Source: SURF-21 sp964529285 (GTDB taxonomy: Bacteria > Actinomycetota > Geothermincolia > Geothermincolales > RBG-13-55-18). Taken from it: a DNA stretch of 28,008 nucleotides. Numbering within the stretch: position 1 is the stretch's first letter; each line of letters opens with the position of its first letter. This document shows, in pieces, positions 15,349 to 23,354 of this stretch. The translations under genes were made by a program, and so were the position numbers. The DNA is taken from contig CAZGWK010000048.1 in the NCBI GenBank assembly GCA_964529285.1, forward strand, positions 1 through 28,008, given 5' to 3'. Below the pieces are notes generated by a model. That model did no database searches and was not told the origin of the DNA. It saw nothing but the letters and a program-made list of their open reading frames with translations.

Positions 15349-16542
15349 GTGAAGCCTGTATCTACCGACTACGATGTTGTCGTGGCGGGAGGAGGTCCGG
15401 CCGGGGCCTCCGCGGCCAGGGCCGCCGTCGAGGGGGGATTGCGCACCCTTATCCTGGAGCGCAAGGAGATGCCCCGTCTCAAGCCCTGTGCCGGCTATAT
15501 CTTCAAGGAGGCGCGTGAGTTCCTGGACCGGCATTACCCTCCCCTTCCCGACGGCGTGTATGCCGAGCCTCCCTACGTGAAAGAGATCAAGCTCTATACA
15601 GGCAGCCGCCTGCACGTCGATGTACACGAAGACGGCCTGAGCGTCTGGCGGGACAAGTTCGACGCATGGCTTTGTGAGAGCTCGGGAGCCGAGATATGGG
15701 ATCGTACGGCGCTGGTGGACTTCTCGGAGTGGAGGGAGCGTGTAGAGCTCATTTGCAGGCGTGCGGGTAAGGAGACCAGGCTCAGTACGAGCGTACTGGT
15801 GGCCGCGGATGGGGGCCTTTCCAGGGTCGTCGGTAAACTCGACCCCACCTTCATAGACGGCGCGCCCTATATCCACAGCCGGCACGAGTATCACCGCGCC
15901 GACTGCCGGTTGGAGCCCGGCGTGTTCCACGTGTTCATCGATGCCGAATACGGTGTCTATCCGGCTGTCTATTTCAAGGACGACCTCATGGTGGTGGACA
16001 CCTCCGTTTCCAGGGGTAAGAAGATCGCCCCGACCCGCACTGCTTTTCACGCCATGCTCAAAAGGGAGTTCGGCTTTTCCTCGCAGGAGGAGGTCTACAA
16101 CCTGGGCTGCCGGGTTACCTTCACCGCTGCGCTCAACCGCTTCTGCCTCGGTACAGACCGGGTCCTCGTGGTGGGGGAGGCGGCCGGTTTCATGAACGCC
16201 CTGGGGGAGGGGATATCCTCTGCCCTGGCCACCGGCCGGCTGGCCGGGCTTGCCGTGGTGGCGAGCGCAGGCGCACCCCCTGGGCCCGTCTACCGGCGGA
16301 GCGCGGCTCCCGAGAGGGACAGAACTGCGCGCGAGTGGTCGCTGCTTTCCCTGCTCTCGGGCGGTTCGCGGCCGGAGTTGAACCGGGCTCTGGGCCGGCT
16401 TCCGGTTATGGACAGACTGAGGTTCGTCAGGGGGGTCCTTGCCTGGCAGCGGGGAGGGGGCGTTGCACCCGGGTTAGACCGGGACTTCATCGAGGTGGCA
16501 CTGCGCAGAATACTCCACGGCAGCTACGACTACCGCTCGTAG
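15349..16542 (+). CDS. Geranylgeranyl-reductase-family FAD-dependent oxidoreductase
   Basis: The 397-aa protein has the FAD dinucleotide motif VVVAGGGPAGASAA near the start, the family signature PRLKPCAG (42-49, Cys47 in P-x2-K-x-C-x-G), and the second FAD motif GEAAGFMNALGEGISSAL (about 275-292). Family members reduce isoprenoid double bonds (geranylgeranyl chains of archaeal lipids, menaquinone or chlorophyll) or hydroxylate/reduce related substrates. No membrane anchor is obvious. The GTG start has GGGGG upstream and follows the small conserved gene by 22 nt. After about residue 300 the sequence diverges and is Arg-rich. Menaquinone or polyprenyl reduction are reasonable options; the substrate is not shown. 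Confidence 0.87.
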   Translation: MKPVSTDYDVVVAGGGPAGASAARAAVEGGLRTLILERKEMPRLKPCAGYIFKEAREFLDRHYPPLPDGVYAEPPYVKEIKLYTGSRLHVDVHEDGLSVWRDKFDAWLCESSGAEIWDRTALVDFSEWRERVELICRRAGKETRLSTSVLVAADGGLSRVVGKLDPTFIDGAPYIHSRHEYHRADCRLEPGVFHVFIDAEYGVYPAVYFKDDLMVVDTSVSRGKKIAPTRTAFHAMLKREFGFSSQEEVYNLGCRVTFTAALNRFCLGTDRVLVVGEAAGFMNALGEGISSALATGRLAGLAVVASAGAPPGPVYRRSAAPERDRTAREWSLLSLLSGGSRPELNRALGRLPVMDRLRFVRGVLAWQRGGGVAPGLDRDFIEVALRRILHGSYDYRS

Positions 16543-16620
16543 GCTTCCGCTCCTATATTTACCGAAGGCTCGGGCCGTAAGAGAAATAACCAGCTGAATA
16601 CGATGAGCGAAGCGAGACCG

Positions 16621-17823
16621 TTAACTGGAGCCCCCGAGCTCCTGAAGCCCTTCCACCCATTCGAGGATGTCCGGGTAGATCTCCTCGTATACGCGCTTGC
16701 CCATCACCAGGTCAGTATGGCCGTAGCCGGCGTAGTTCTCAAAGCGCTTCCTCTCGCTCGTGGCCGCTTTATATGCCTCGTGGACGTTGTCATGACCGAC
16801 GAAATCTTCAGTCCCGGTGATGAAGAAAAGCGGCGCGGTTATGCGGTCCATGGCGGCGGTATAATTGCATTCGCCGTTGTAGTCCTTGAAGTCGGGATCA
16901 AAGGCAAGTGCAACTATCTGGGCGGTCATGCGGGTGGTGACGTTATCGGCGCCCCACTTCAGCAGGCTGTACCCGACATCCGGGTCCACGTTGCTGGCAT
17001 TATAGAGGAAGATGGCGATGATGCCGTGCATGGCCATCATCCTTCCCAGGCGCGGAAAGCGCTCCGCTATGTCACCTATCCTTCTGACCGGCATCCTGGG
17101 CGAAACGCCGTTCAGCCAGTGCAGGTAGCGGATCATGAGCCCCGCGTTCTTCTCGAAGAAAGGTAAACGCTCAAGTTTAGCTATCCAGTCCCCTCCACCG
17201 CAGTGCAGGCCGGGCGGGCTGCCGATGGTGATGCCTCCCAGAATGGATCCGTTGCGCTCGCGGGCAAGGTCGGGATCGATGGTGACGCGGAAACCGCCGT
17301 TTTCCGTCCTCAGTTCCGCGCCGAGCAGGTACATGTAGAGGACGATGCCGCCCATGCTGTGGCCTATCCAGATGGGCTTGCGACCCGTCGTCTCTGTCAC
17401 CTTGTTCACCAGGGCGGGTGCGTCCAGGGCGGCGAGATGGTCGACGGAGTGATTCCAGTCGCCGGCGCCGCATATGCAGGGTTCCCTCCCGCATCCCCGG
17501 AAGCTGGATATCCATACGTCGTAACCCTTTTCTGCCAGGTAGAGTGCGATGTTGTGCCTGCGGTGCGGGAGATCGAACTCGAGGCCGTTTCCGTTGAACC
17601 CGTGGGCGAAAAGGACAGGCTGGCCGCCCTCGTTGACGTATCTCTTCATCTTCAGTGTGATGCCGTCTTCGGTATGCACGGTCTCGACCTTTGTGTCCAT
17701 GCACTCCAGGCAGGCGAGATCCTCATGTGGCGATGGTGACGCGTACATGCGCCATAAAGCCAACCCTCCCGCGCAAGAAGCCGCCAGTATTGCGTATTTC
17801 GCGAACTTGCCGGAACCTCCCAT
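16621..17823 (-). CDS. Membrane-anchored alpha/beta hydrolase (lipase/esterase-like)
   Basis: The 400-aa protein has an N-terminal hydrophobic segment (residues 8-26, YAILAASCAGGLALW) that should anchor it to the membrane. The hydrolase domain shows the oxyanion HGFNGNG (74-80), the nucleophile elbow GHSMGG with Ser156, the acid Asp340 (TGTEDFVGH) and His369 (GYGHTD). The layout, with DVWISSFRGCG after the first strand, recalls acid/gastric-lipase-like hydrolases acting on esters of long-chain acids or polyhydroxyalkanoate-type polymers. Several Cys (C38, C41, C111, C116, C118) near the N-terminus may form disulfides or bind metal. The start has GGGGGAT upstream. The gene is divergent from the acyl-CoA operon and may supply its acyl substrate, which is inference. 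Confidence 0.85.
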   Translation of the reverse strand: MGGSGKFAKYAILAASCAGGLALWRMYASPSPHEDLACLECMDTKVETVHTEDGITLKMKRYVNEGGQPVLFAHGFNGNGLEFDLPHRRHNIALYLAEKGYDVWISSFRGCGREPCICGAGDWNHSVDHLAALDAPALVNKVTETTGRKPIWIGHSMGGIVLYMYLLGAELRTENGGFRVTIDPDLARERNGSILGGITIGSPPGLHCGGGDWIAKLERLPFFEKNAGLMIRYLHWLNGVSPRMPVRRIGDIAERFPRLGRMMAMHGIIAIFLYNASNVDPDVGYSLLKWGADNVTTRMTAQIVALAFDPDFKDYNGECNYTAAMDRITAPLFFITGTEDFVGHDNVHEAYKAATSERKRFENYAGYGHTDLVMGKRVYEEIYPDILEWVEGLQELGGSS

Positions 17824-17916
17824 GGTTTATCCCCCCATCCCGCATACCCGTATTCCTCCATACAGCGAAGCAATTCTATCATACATCTCTCTGGAAAACG
17901 TCCGCTGCAGGGGCTG

Positions 17917-17944
17917 GATATATGTCAAAACCTTCGCTAGTCAA
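17917..17944 (-). promoter_or_regulatory. Candidate promoter of the hydrolase gene
   Basis: On the minus strand TTGACT (17944-17939) is followed after 16 bp by TATATC (17922-17917), about 94 nt before the ATG at 17823. Spacing and hexamers are acceptable for a sigma-70-type promoter but not perfect. Confidence 0.4.
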
Positions 17945-18018
17945 ACGATTCTAATTAAACATCTGTAGTTGCCCGCAAACAATCAGATCCACCATACGGG
18001 ATTATTTGCCTGTAAGTA

Positions 18019-18048
18019 TTGACAGTCCTCTGAGGCGCGTTGTATTTT
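18019..18048 (+). promoter_or_regulatory. Promoter of the TetR-controlled acyl-CoA operon
   Basis: A perfect -35 TTGACA (18019-18024) is followed after 18 bp by TATTTT (18043-18048). The palindrome starting at 18053 would cover the transcription start, as expected for repression. Confidence 0.6.
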
Positions 18049-18052
18049 ATAC

Positions 18053-18070
18053 TTACTAAACGTTAAGTAA
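18053..18070. promoter_or_regulatory. 18-bp palindromic operator, probably of the TetR regulator at 19350
   Basis: TTACTAAACGTTAAGTAA equals its own reverse complement at 16 of 18 positions (mismatches at the sixth and thirteenth bases). It lies 5 bp downstream of the -10 box. Length, symmetry and position are those of TetR-family operators, and the only regulator nearby is the operon's own TetR gene. Confidence 0.65.
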
Positions 18071-18178
18071 ATACATTTCCGGCAAATATCTGGCCTTGAA
18101 AACGCGCATAACTCCATGACGTGCAGCTTTGACATACATATTGCGTAGTCATCCTGTAAGCCCGAGGAGGAAGGGATC

Positions 18179-19333
18179 ATGGCCGCAAGCCTTTTTTTCA
18201 GCGAGGAACACAACATGCTCAGGCAGAGCGTGCGCGAGTTCGTTCAGAAAGAACTGGTGCCGCATGCCGAGGAGTGGGAGGAGGAGGGCTTCTTCCCGGA
18301 CTGGGTTTTCAAGCGCCTGGGAGAGTTGGGCTACCTGGGACTGCATTTCCCCGAGGAGTACGGCGGGGGAGGCGGAGATTACTTCACCAACATCGTGCTC
18401 ATGGAGGAACTCGCCAACTGCGGCTCCTTCGGGGTGAACACGGGAGTGGCGGTACAACTGGGGATGGCCACGCCGCCCATCCTGAAATTCGGGACCGAGG
18501 AGCAGAAGCAGCGCTACCTGGTCCCCGCCATCAACGGCGACAGGATAGCGTGCCTGGGAATAACCGAACCAGAGGCGGGTTCCGACGTCTCCAACGTCAA
18601 GACCTACGCAGAGAAAGTCGACGGCGGATGGAGGGTCAACGGCAACAAGATCTTCATCACCAACGGCTGGCGCGCCGACTTCATGACCCTCCTGGCGCGC
18701 ACGGACAAGGAGAAGAAGGGCTACAAGGGGATGAGCATCTTCCTCGTGGACACGGATACGCCCGGTTTCGTGAAGTCGCGTAAGCTCGAAAAGGTGGGAC
18801 AGAGGTCCTCGGACACCGCGGAGATCTTCTTCGAGGACATGTTCGTACCCGACGATGCGATGATGGGCGAGGAAGGCCGCGGCTTCTACAGCATCATGTG
18901 GGAGCTGCAGGGTGAGCGCCTTATCGTGGCCGTGGCGGTGATCGCCATCGCGGAGGTGACCCTGCAGCAGGCCATAGAGTACGGCAGGGAGAGGGTGCAG
19001 TTCGGCAAGCCGATCATCAAGAACCAGGCCCTGGCCCACCGCGTCGCTGACCTGGCCACCGAGCTCGAGGCGGTAAAATCGCTCACTTACCTCACTGCGT
19101 GGAAGTACGACCAGGGTGAATATCCGGTGAAGGAGATATCCATGGCCAAGCTCATGAGTACCCAGGCGGCGTTCAGGGTGACGGACGAGGCAGTGCAGAT
19201 CATGGGAGGTTACGGTTATATGATGGAATACCCGGTGCAGAAAGCATGGCGCGACATGCGCATAGCGCGCATCGGCGGCGGGACCGACGAGATCATGCGG
19301 GAGATAATCGCCACCACCATGGGCCTTTACTAG
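18179..19333 (+). CDS. Acyl-CoA dehydrogenase
   Basis: The 384-aa protein has the usual family length. It has the FAD/substrate motif CLGITEPEAGSDVSN, the helix KIFITNGWRADF, and the C-terminal motifs QIMGGYGYMMEYPVQKAWRD and IGGGTDEIMREII. In the last motif Gly replaces the Glu of medium-chain enzymes (YEGT). The base is probably Glu246 in MWELQGERL, as in isovaleryl-CoA and long-chain dehydrogenases. It makes a trans-2-enoyl-CoA and reduces electron-transfer flavoprotein. A strong GGAGG precedes the ATG. It is the first gene of the operon and is followed 16 nt later by the TetR regulator. Branched-chain or larger acyl-CoA substrates would fit the shifted base. Confidence 0.95.
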   Translation: MAASLFFSEEHNMLRQSVREFVQKELVPHAEEWEEEGFFPDWVFKRLGELGYLGLHFPEEYGGGGGDYFTNIVLMEELANCGSFGVNTGVAVQLGMATPPILKFGTEEQKQRYLVPAINGDRIACLGITEPEAGSDVSNVKTYAEKVDGGWRVNGNKIFITNGWRADFMTLLARTDKEKKGYKGMSIFLVDTDTPGFVKSRKLEKVGQRSSDTAEIFFEDMFVPDDAMMGEEGRGFYSIMWELQGERLIVAVAVIAIAEVTLQQAIEYGRERVQFGKPIIKNQALAHRVADLATELEAVKSLTYLTAWKYDQGEYPVKEISMAKLMSTQAAFRVTDEAVQIMGGYGYMMEYPVQKAWRDMRIARIGGGTDEIMREIIATTMGLY

Positions 19334-19349
19334 GAGGCGGAGGGATACC

Positions 19350-19922
19350 ATGAACAAATCACGCTGGGACGAGATCATCGCGGTATCGGCGCGCCTGTTC
19401 CGGGAAAAGGGATACCGGGCCACTACCATGGACGATATCGCCTGCGAGCTCAACGTGACCAAGCCGGCCCTCTACTATTACATCAAGACCAAGCACGATC
19501 TCCTCTATGCCATATGCAAATCGGCCATAGAGAGGCTCATGGAGGGCATGAAAGGCATCATGGAGGAGCAGGACGATGTAGAGGAGCAGTTGCGCCGCTT
19601 GATCTCATGGCACGTAAACATGTTTTCGGAACGCGGCGACGTCATCACCGTTTACCTGGCGGAGGAGAGCGAGCTTCCCGGGGAGGAAAGGGGTTTCATC
19701 CGTAAACAGAGCCGGGATTACGAGACCCTGTACAGGCAACTCCTGGAGAGAGGGATCGAGGAGGGCAGGTTCAGGGAGCTGGACGTCCCCATGGTGGTGC
19801 GCGCCATCTCCGGCATGTGCAACTGGCTTTTCGCCTGGTACAAGCCGGAGGGAGAGGCTACGGCGGATGAGATCGCAGAGATATTCTTCGACCTCATCAT
19901 GAAGGGATGTATCGAGAGATAA
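19350..19922 (+). CDS. TetR-family transcriptional regulator
   Basis: The 190-aa protein has an N-terminal TetR helix-turn-helix (about residues 8-54): ARLFREKGYRATTMDDIACELNVTKPALYYYIKTKHDLL. The C-terminal ligand domain ends with ISGMCNWLFAWYKPEGEATADEIAE, a pattern familiar from regulators of acyl-CoA and steroid catabolism such as KstR2-like proteins. These bind an acyl-CoA ligand and release DNA. It lies second in the operon, between the dehydrogenase and the DUF35/thiolase genes, with a good GGAGG site. It very likely represses the promoter at 18019 through the palindrome at 18053. The inducer is probably a CoA thioester made by this pathway. Confidence 0.92.
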   Translation: MNKSRWDEIIAVSARLFREKGYRATTMDDIACELNVTKPALYYYIKTKHDLLYAICKSAIERLMEGMKGIMEEQDDVEEQLRRLISWHVNMFSERGDVITVYLAEESELPGEERGFIRKQSRDYETLYRQLLERGIEEGRFRELDVPMVVRAISGMCNWLFAWYKPEGEATADEIAEIFFDLIMKGCIER

Positions 19923-19944
19923 GCGGAAGGGGAGGATGATGAAG

Positions 19945-20418
19945 ATGGACGATTGGAGGGAGAAGCAGGAACTGCTGGTGATGGATGGACGCATCAAGGT
20001 ACCCTACCGCTGGTTCGCCGGCGAGGTGGGAACCCGGTATCTCGAGTCCCTGCGCGACGAGGGCAAGTTTCTGGGCACGCGCTGTGCGAAGTGCGGCATC
20101 GTCTATCACGTCCCGCGCAGAAACTGTCCGGAATGCTTCGAGGAATGCGGGGAGTGGACCGAACTGAGCTCGACCGGGACCCTGGAGTCCTTCACCATAG
20201 TGAGGAAACACCATCCCCAGCTGTCGGTGCTTCCCCTGCCCTACGGTTACGGGATCATCAAGCTGGACGGCGCCGATACCGGTTTCCTCCACCTCATCGG
20301 CGAGTTCGAAGAGGAGGGCCTGGCGGTAGGCGCGCGCGTCGAAGCGGTATTCTCGGACGCGCGCGAGGGCAACATACTCGATGTTAAATATTTCCGACCG
20401 ACCGGGGAGGTGGGCTAG
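19945..20418 (+). CDS. DUF35 zinc-ribbon/OB-fold protein, partner of a thiolase-like protein (copy A)
   Basis: This protein of about 157 aa has an N-terminal helical part, a rubredoxin-like zinc ribbon with C-x2-C...C-x2-C (CAKCGIVYHVPRRNCPEC), and an OB-fold (ELSSTGTLESFTIV, PLPYGYGIIKLDG, VGARVEAVFSD). DUF35 proteins form complexes with thiolase-fold enzymes; known examples are BbsA with BbsB in toluene degradation and the ChsH2 C-terminus with Ltp2 in steroid side-chain cleavage. Three ATGs lie close together; GGGGAGG at 19929-19935 best fits the ATG at 19945, though 19936 or 19939 are possible. Its stop touches the start of thiolase A, implying coupled translation and a one-to-one complex. 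Confidence 0.9.
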   Translation: MDDWREKQELLVMDGRIKVPYRWFAGEVGTRYLESLRDEGKFLGTRCAKCGIVYHVPRRNCPECFEECGEWTELSSTGTLESFTIVRKHHPQLSVLPLPYGYGIIKLDGADTGFLHLIGEFEEEGLAVGARVEAVFSDAREGNILDVKYFRPTGEVG

Positions 20419-21564
20419 ATGGAACCGGCAGCCATCGTCGGCGTGGGAATGACGGCCGTCGAGCGGGAAAGGAAAGCGGACGGCTATGCGGACCTGGTCT
20501 ACGAGGCGTGCCGCGCGGCGCTCGACGACGCGGGCATGTCCATCGAGCAGGTCGACAACGTGATCACCGTGTCCAACGATTTCTTCGATGGACGCACCAT
20601 CTCGTCCATGGCCATACAGGACGCCTGCGGCTCATACGACAAGAACGTATCGACGGTGGAGGGAGACGGGACGTTCGGTGCTTTCTACGCACTCATGCGC
20701 GTCCTCTCGGGGAGTTACGGTACCACGCTGGTATGCGCCCATCATAAGGGCTCGGAGAGCGAGATGGCCCTGATCACCAACGCGATGTTCGACCCCATCT
20801 ATGCGAGGTTCCTGGGTATAGACGCAATCACCTCCTCGGCACTGCAGGCCAGGTCGTACATGGCGAAATACGGGGTCACCGAGGAGCAGTGCGCTATGGT
20901 CTCCGTGAAGAACCACGGCAACGCTTTTAAAAATCCCGTAGCCCAGCTGCCGCTGGAACTCACGGTGGAAAAGGTCATGGCCTCGCCCTACATCGCGGAT
21001 CCCATAAAGGTGCTGGACTGCTGCCCCATCTCGGACGGCGCATCCGCAGTCATCCTGGCCTCGCGGGAGAGGGCGGAGAAGGTAGTGCAGAAGCCGGTAT
21101 GGGTGAAAGGCGTGGCACACTGCAGCTCCTCTTATCACCTGGGGGACCGCGATCTCCACGACGTAAGCGCCCTGGAGGAAGCGGCGAAGAAGGCATATTC
21201 CATGGCCGGCATCGGCGATCCCGCGAAGGATATCGACCTGGTGGAGCTCTACGACGCCTTCACTTACATGGAGCCCATGTGGCTGGAAGGACTCGGCTTA
21301 TGCCAGCGGGGAGAGGGCGGAAAGCTCACCGCATCCGGCAAGACGTCCGCCGGCGGAGAGATGCCGGTCAACGCTTCGGGGGGCTGCCTGTCCGGAAACC
21401 CGGTGCTGGTTGCTGGCCTGAACCGCCTGATAGAGGCCGCCCTGCAGGTCAGGGGAGACGCCGGCGAGCATCAGGTCGACGGCGTGAAAACGGCGCTGGC
21501 CCACGGTATCAACGGGCCCTGCGGCCAATCGCACTGCGTATGGGTCCTGGGAGGTGAGAGGTGA
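20419..21564 (+). CDS. Thiolase-fold protein lacking the catalytic Cys (copy A), Ltp/SCP2-thiolase-like
   Basis: The 381-aa protein has the thiolase fold of the SCP2/lipid-transfer branch: IVGVGMTAVERE, YEACRAALDDAGM, ISDGASAVILAS, and VNASGGCLSGNP near the end. The nucleophile position reads VEGDGTFG, with Gly84 where SCP2 thiolases have Cys (NNNCSTG). The later GHP motif is GNP, so the catalytic His is Asn. It therefore cannot work by the normal Cys-based mechanism. Cys-less relatives such as Ltp2 act as retro-aldolases with a DUF35 partner, which makes C-C cleavage of a beta-hydroxyacyl-CoA plausible. A C-terminal Cys (GPCGQSHC) remains. The gene starts immediately after DUF35 A and overlaps thiolase B. 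Confidence 0.9.
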   Translation: MEPAAIVGVGMTAVERERKADGYADLVYEACRAALDDAGMSIEQVDNVITVSNDFFDGRTISSMAIQDACGSYDKNVSTVEGDGTFGAFYALMRVLSGSYGTTLVCAHHKGSESEMALITNAMFDPIYARFLGIDAITSSALQARSYMAKYGVTEEQCAMVSVKNHGNAFKNPVAQLPLELTVEKVMASPYIADPIKVLDCCPISDGASAVILASRERAEKVVQKPVWVKGVAHCSSSYHLGDRDLHDVSALEEAAKKAYSMAGIGDPAKDIDLVELYDAFTYMEPMWLEGLGLCQRGEGGKLTASGKTSAGGEMPVNASGGCLSGNPVLVAGLNRLIEAALQVRGDAGEHQVDGVKTALAHGINGPCGQSHCVWVLGGER

Positions 21565-22751
21565 TGGGCAAGAGAGTAGCCATAACGGGAGTAGGAATGA
21601 CCCGCCAGCGCTCCGCCCGCCCTGACGTCAACGGGCGGGAGCTGATCAACGAGGCGGTGCGCATGGCGCTTGACGACGCCGGGATGAAGCGCTCCGATAT
21701 CGACGCCGTGGTCATCGGCAACATGGACCATTTCGAGGGCATCAACTACGTGGATACCTGGTCGGTGGACGGGAGCGGCGGAGTGATGAAGCCGATCATG
21801 AAACTGACCACCGGAGGCACCACCGGCAGCACCGTGGCCATGGGGGCATACTATCACGTGGCTTCCGGGCTGTTCGACAGGGTGCTGGCCATCGGGTGGG
21901 AGAAGAACTCCGAATCGGATACCACCGGCGCCATCATCACCGCCTTCGATCCCTTCTGGGACCGTCCCATATTCGCGGGAGCGGTGGCAGGCCTGGCCAT
22001 GGAGGCCACCGCGTATATGGACGCGACGGACGCCAGCGAGGAGGACGCGGCCTACGTGGCGGTGCGCGAGCGCACCAACGCGCTCAATAATCCCTACGCG
22101 CACCTGCACATCAACATGACCATAGCGGACGTCATGAACTCGCCTTACCTCTCGTGGCCGGTGAAGATGGGGGACATGTGCCCCCGCACCGACGGGGCAT
22201 GCGCGCTGGTCTTGGCATCCGAGGACGTGGCGGACGACTTCCCCCACAAGCCGGTCTGGGTCCTGGGCGTGGCCGACCGCCATCTCTGGGCCTATACCAG
22301 CGACCCCTACCTGGACTTCAAGACCGGCGAGGGTTGGTTTCCGGCGATGCAGAAATCCTCGCGGGATGTCTACGGGAAGGTGGGCATCACCGATCCGCTG
22401 GAGGAGTTCGACGTAGCCGAACTGTACCTGCCGTACTCCTTCGCCGGATTGCGCTACATGGAATCGCTCGGGTTCTGCGACAAGGGCGGTGCGCCGGAAC
22501 TCACCCGCTCCGGCGCCTTCGATATGGGGGGCAAGTGCCCGGTCAACCCCTCGGGAGGAGTGTTGTCCTCCAACGCCATCGGGGCCACCGGACTCATCAG
22601 GGTGGCTGAATGCGCCTGGCAGATCCAGGGGCGCGCCGGCGAGCGCCAGGTCCCCGGCGTCGAGCTGGCCCTGGCCACTGGGTTCGGGGGCTGTTTCTGG
22701 TCGGACGTGCTCGTACTGGGCAAAGAGAAACCGCAAAAGGCCAGGGGGTGA
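21564..22751 (+). CDS. Thiolase-fold protein lacking the catalytic Cys (copy B)
   Basis: The 395-aa protein is a second, clearly different thiolase-fold protein: VAITGVGMTRQR, NEAVRMALDDAGM, PRTDGACALVLAS, NPSGGVLSSNAIGATGL. The nucleophile site reads TTGGTTGST against NNNCSTGST, so Gly85 takes the place of Cys. The GHP.GA motif is SNAIGA, with Asn for His. The HDCF-type motif is ELYLPYSF. The start ATG overlaps the stop of copy A by one base (TGATG). DUF35 B follows 5 nt after its stop. The order DUF35-thiolase-thiolase-DUF35 suggests either two enzymes or one mixed complex. Aldolase or non-thiolytic acyl chemistry is inferred. Confidence 0.9.
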   Translation: MGKRVAITGVGMTRQRSARPDVNGRELINEAVRMALDDAGMKRSDIDAVVIGNMDHFEGINYVDTWSVDGSGGVMKPIMKLTTGGTTGSTVAMGAYYHVASGLFDRVLAIGWEKNSESDTTGAIITAFDPFWDRPIFAGAVAGLAMEATAYMDATDASEEDAAYVAVRERTNALNNPYAHLHINMTIADVMNSPYLSWPVKMGDMCPRTDGACALVLASEDVADDFPHKPVWVLGVADRHLWAYTSDPYLDFKTGEGWFPAMQKSSRDVYGKVGITDPLEEFDVAELYLPYSFAGLRYMESLGFCDKGGAPELTRSGAFDMGGKCPVNPSGGVLSSNAIGATGLIRVAECAWQIQGRAGERQVPGVELALATGFGGCFWSDVLVLGKEKPQKARG

Positions 22752-22756
22752 AAGAG

Positions 22757-23224
22757 ATGAGCGAGGAGAAAAAAGACCTGATCACGCTGGAGAGCGGAGA
22801 GATGGCGCAGCCCTTCCGCTGGACGGCCGGTGCGTACGGCTCCAAGTTCCTCACCGAGCTGCGCGACAACAAGAAGTTCGTGGGCGCGAAGTGTCCCAAG
22901 TGCGGCAAGGTCTACGTGCCCCCGCGCCGCGTTTGCGGCCCTTGTTACGCGGAATTGACCGAACTGGTGCCGGTTTCCGACGAGGGGGAAATAGTGACCT
23001 ACACCGTGGTCAGCTTCGGTTTCGTGGATCCGGCCACGGGCAAGCAGAAGCCGGTGCCGTACGGATACGCGGCCATCATGCTGGACGGGTCGGACACCGT
23101 GCTGCTGCACTTCGTCGACGAGACCGACCCGGAGAAGATAAAGATCGGGGCAAAGGTGAAAGCGGTCTTCGAGGAGGAACGCACCGGCAGCCTCCTGGAC
23201 ATCAAGTACTTTGAGCTGCTCTAG
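22757..23224 (+). CDS. DUF35 zinc-ribbon/OB-fold protein (copy B)
   Basis: This 155-aa protein repeats the layout of copy A: the N-terminal sequence MAQPFRWTAGAYGSKFLTELRDNKKF, a zinc ribbon CPKCGKVYVPPRRVCGPC, and an OB-fold (VSDEGEIVTYTVV, PVPYGYAAIMLDG, IGAKVKAVFEE). The two copies share motif order but only moderate sequence similarity by eye, so they are old paralogues. The ATG at 22757 follows GGGGGTGAAAGAG; a longer frame would begin inside thiolase B and is unlikely. It probably binds thiolase B. About 130 bp without a gene separate it from the crotonase-like gene. Confidence 0.9.
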   Translation: MSEEKKDLITLESGEMAQPFRWTAGAYGSKFLTELRDNKKFVGAKCPKCGKVYVPPRRVCGPCYAELTELVPVSDEGEIVTYTVVSFGFVDPATGKQKPVPYGYAAIMLDGSDTVLLHFVDETDPEKIKIGAKVKAVFEEERTGSLLDIKYFELL

Positions 23225-23354
23225 TGATTCTGATGTTTGAGGTCTGAAGCCTGAAGTGGCACGCTCGCGACTGCTGTGAGGGAGGATGATGGTCCCGGCG
23301 GCAGGCTCTGTGGCGAGGACCAGAGAACGGATGTGAAAAGACGGGGAGGTACAA

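Larger units (their letters stand above)
17824..18178. other. Divergent control region between hydrolase and acyl-CoA operon
   Basis: The 355-bp region is AT-rich compared with its flanks and holds no gene. It carries candidate promoters for both directions and a strong palindrome, listed separately. The transcript of the right-hand operon would have a leader of about 120 nt before the ATG at 18179. Confidence 0.6.

Noticed and set aside
18149..19462. Minus-strand open frame of 437 codons
   Set aside because: Antisense to the acyl-CoA dehydrogenase and TetR genes and without a ribosome site or known domain.
22610..22756. Extended N-terminus of DUF35 protein B
   Set aside because: It lies inside thiolase B; the ATG at 22757 has its own ribosome site and matches the length of copy A.
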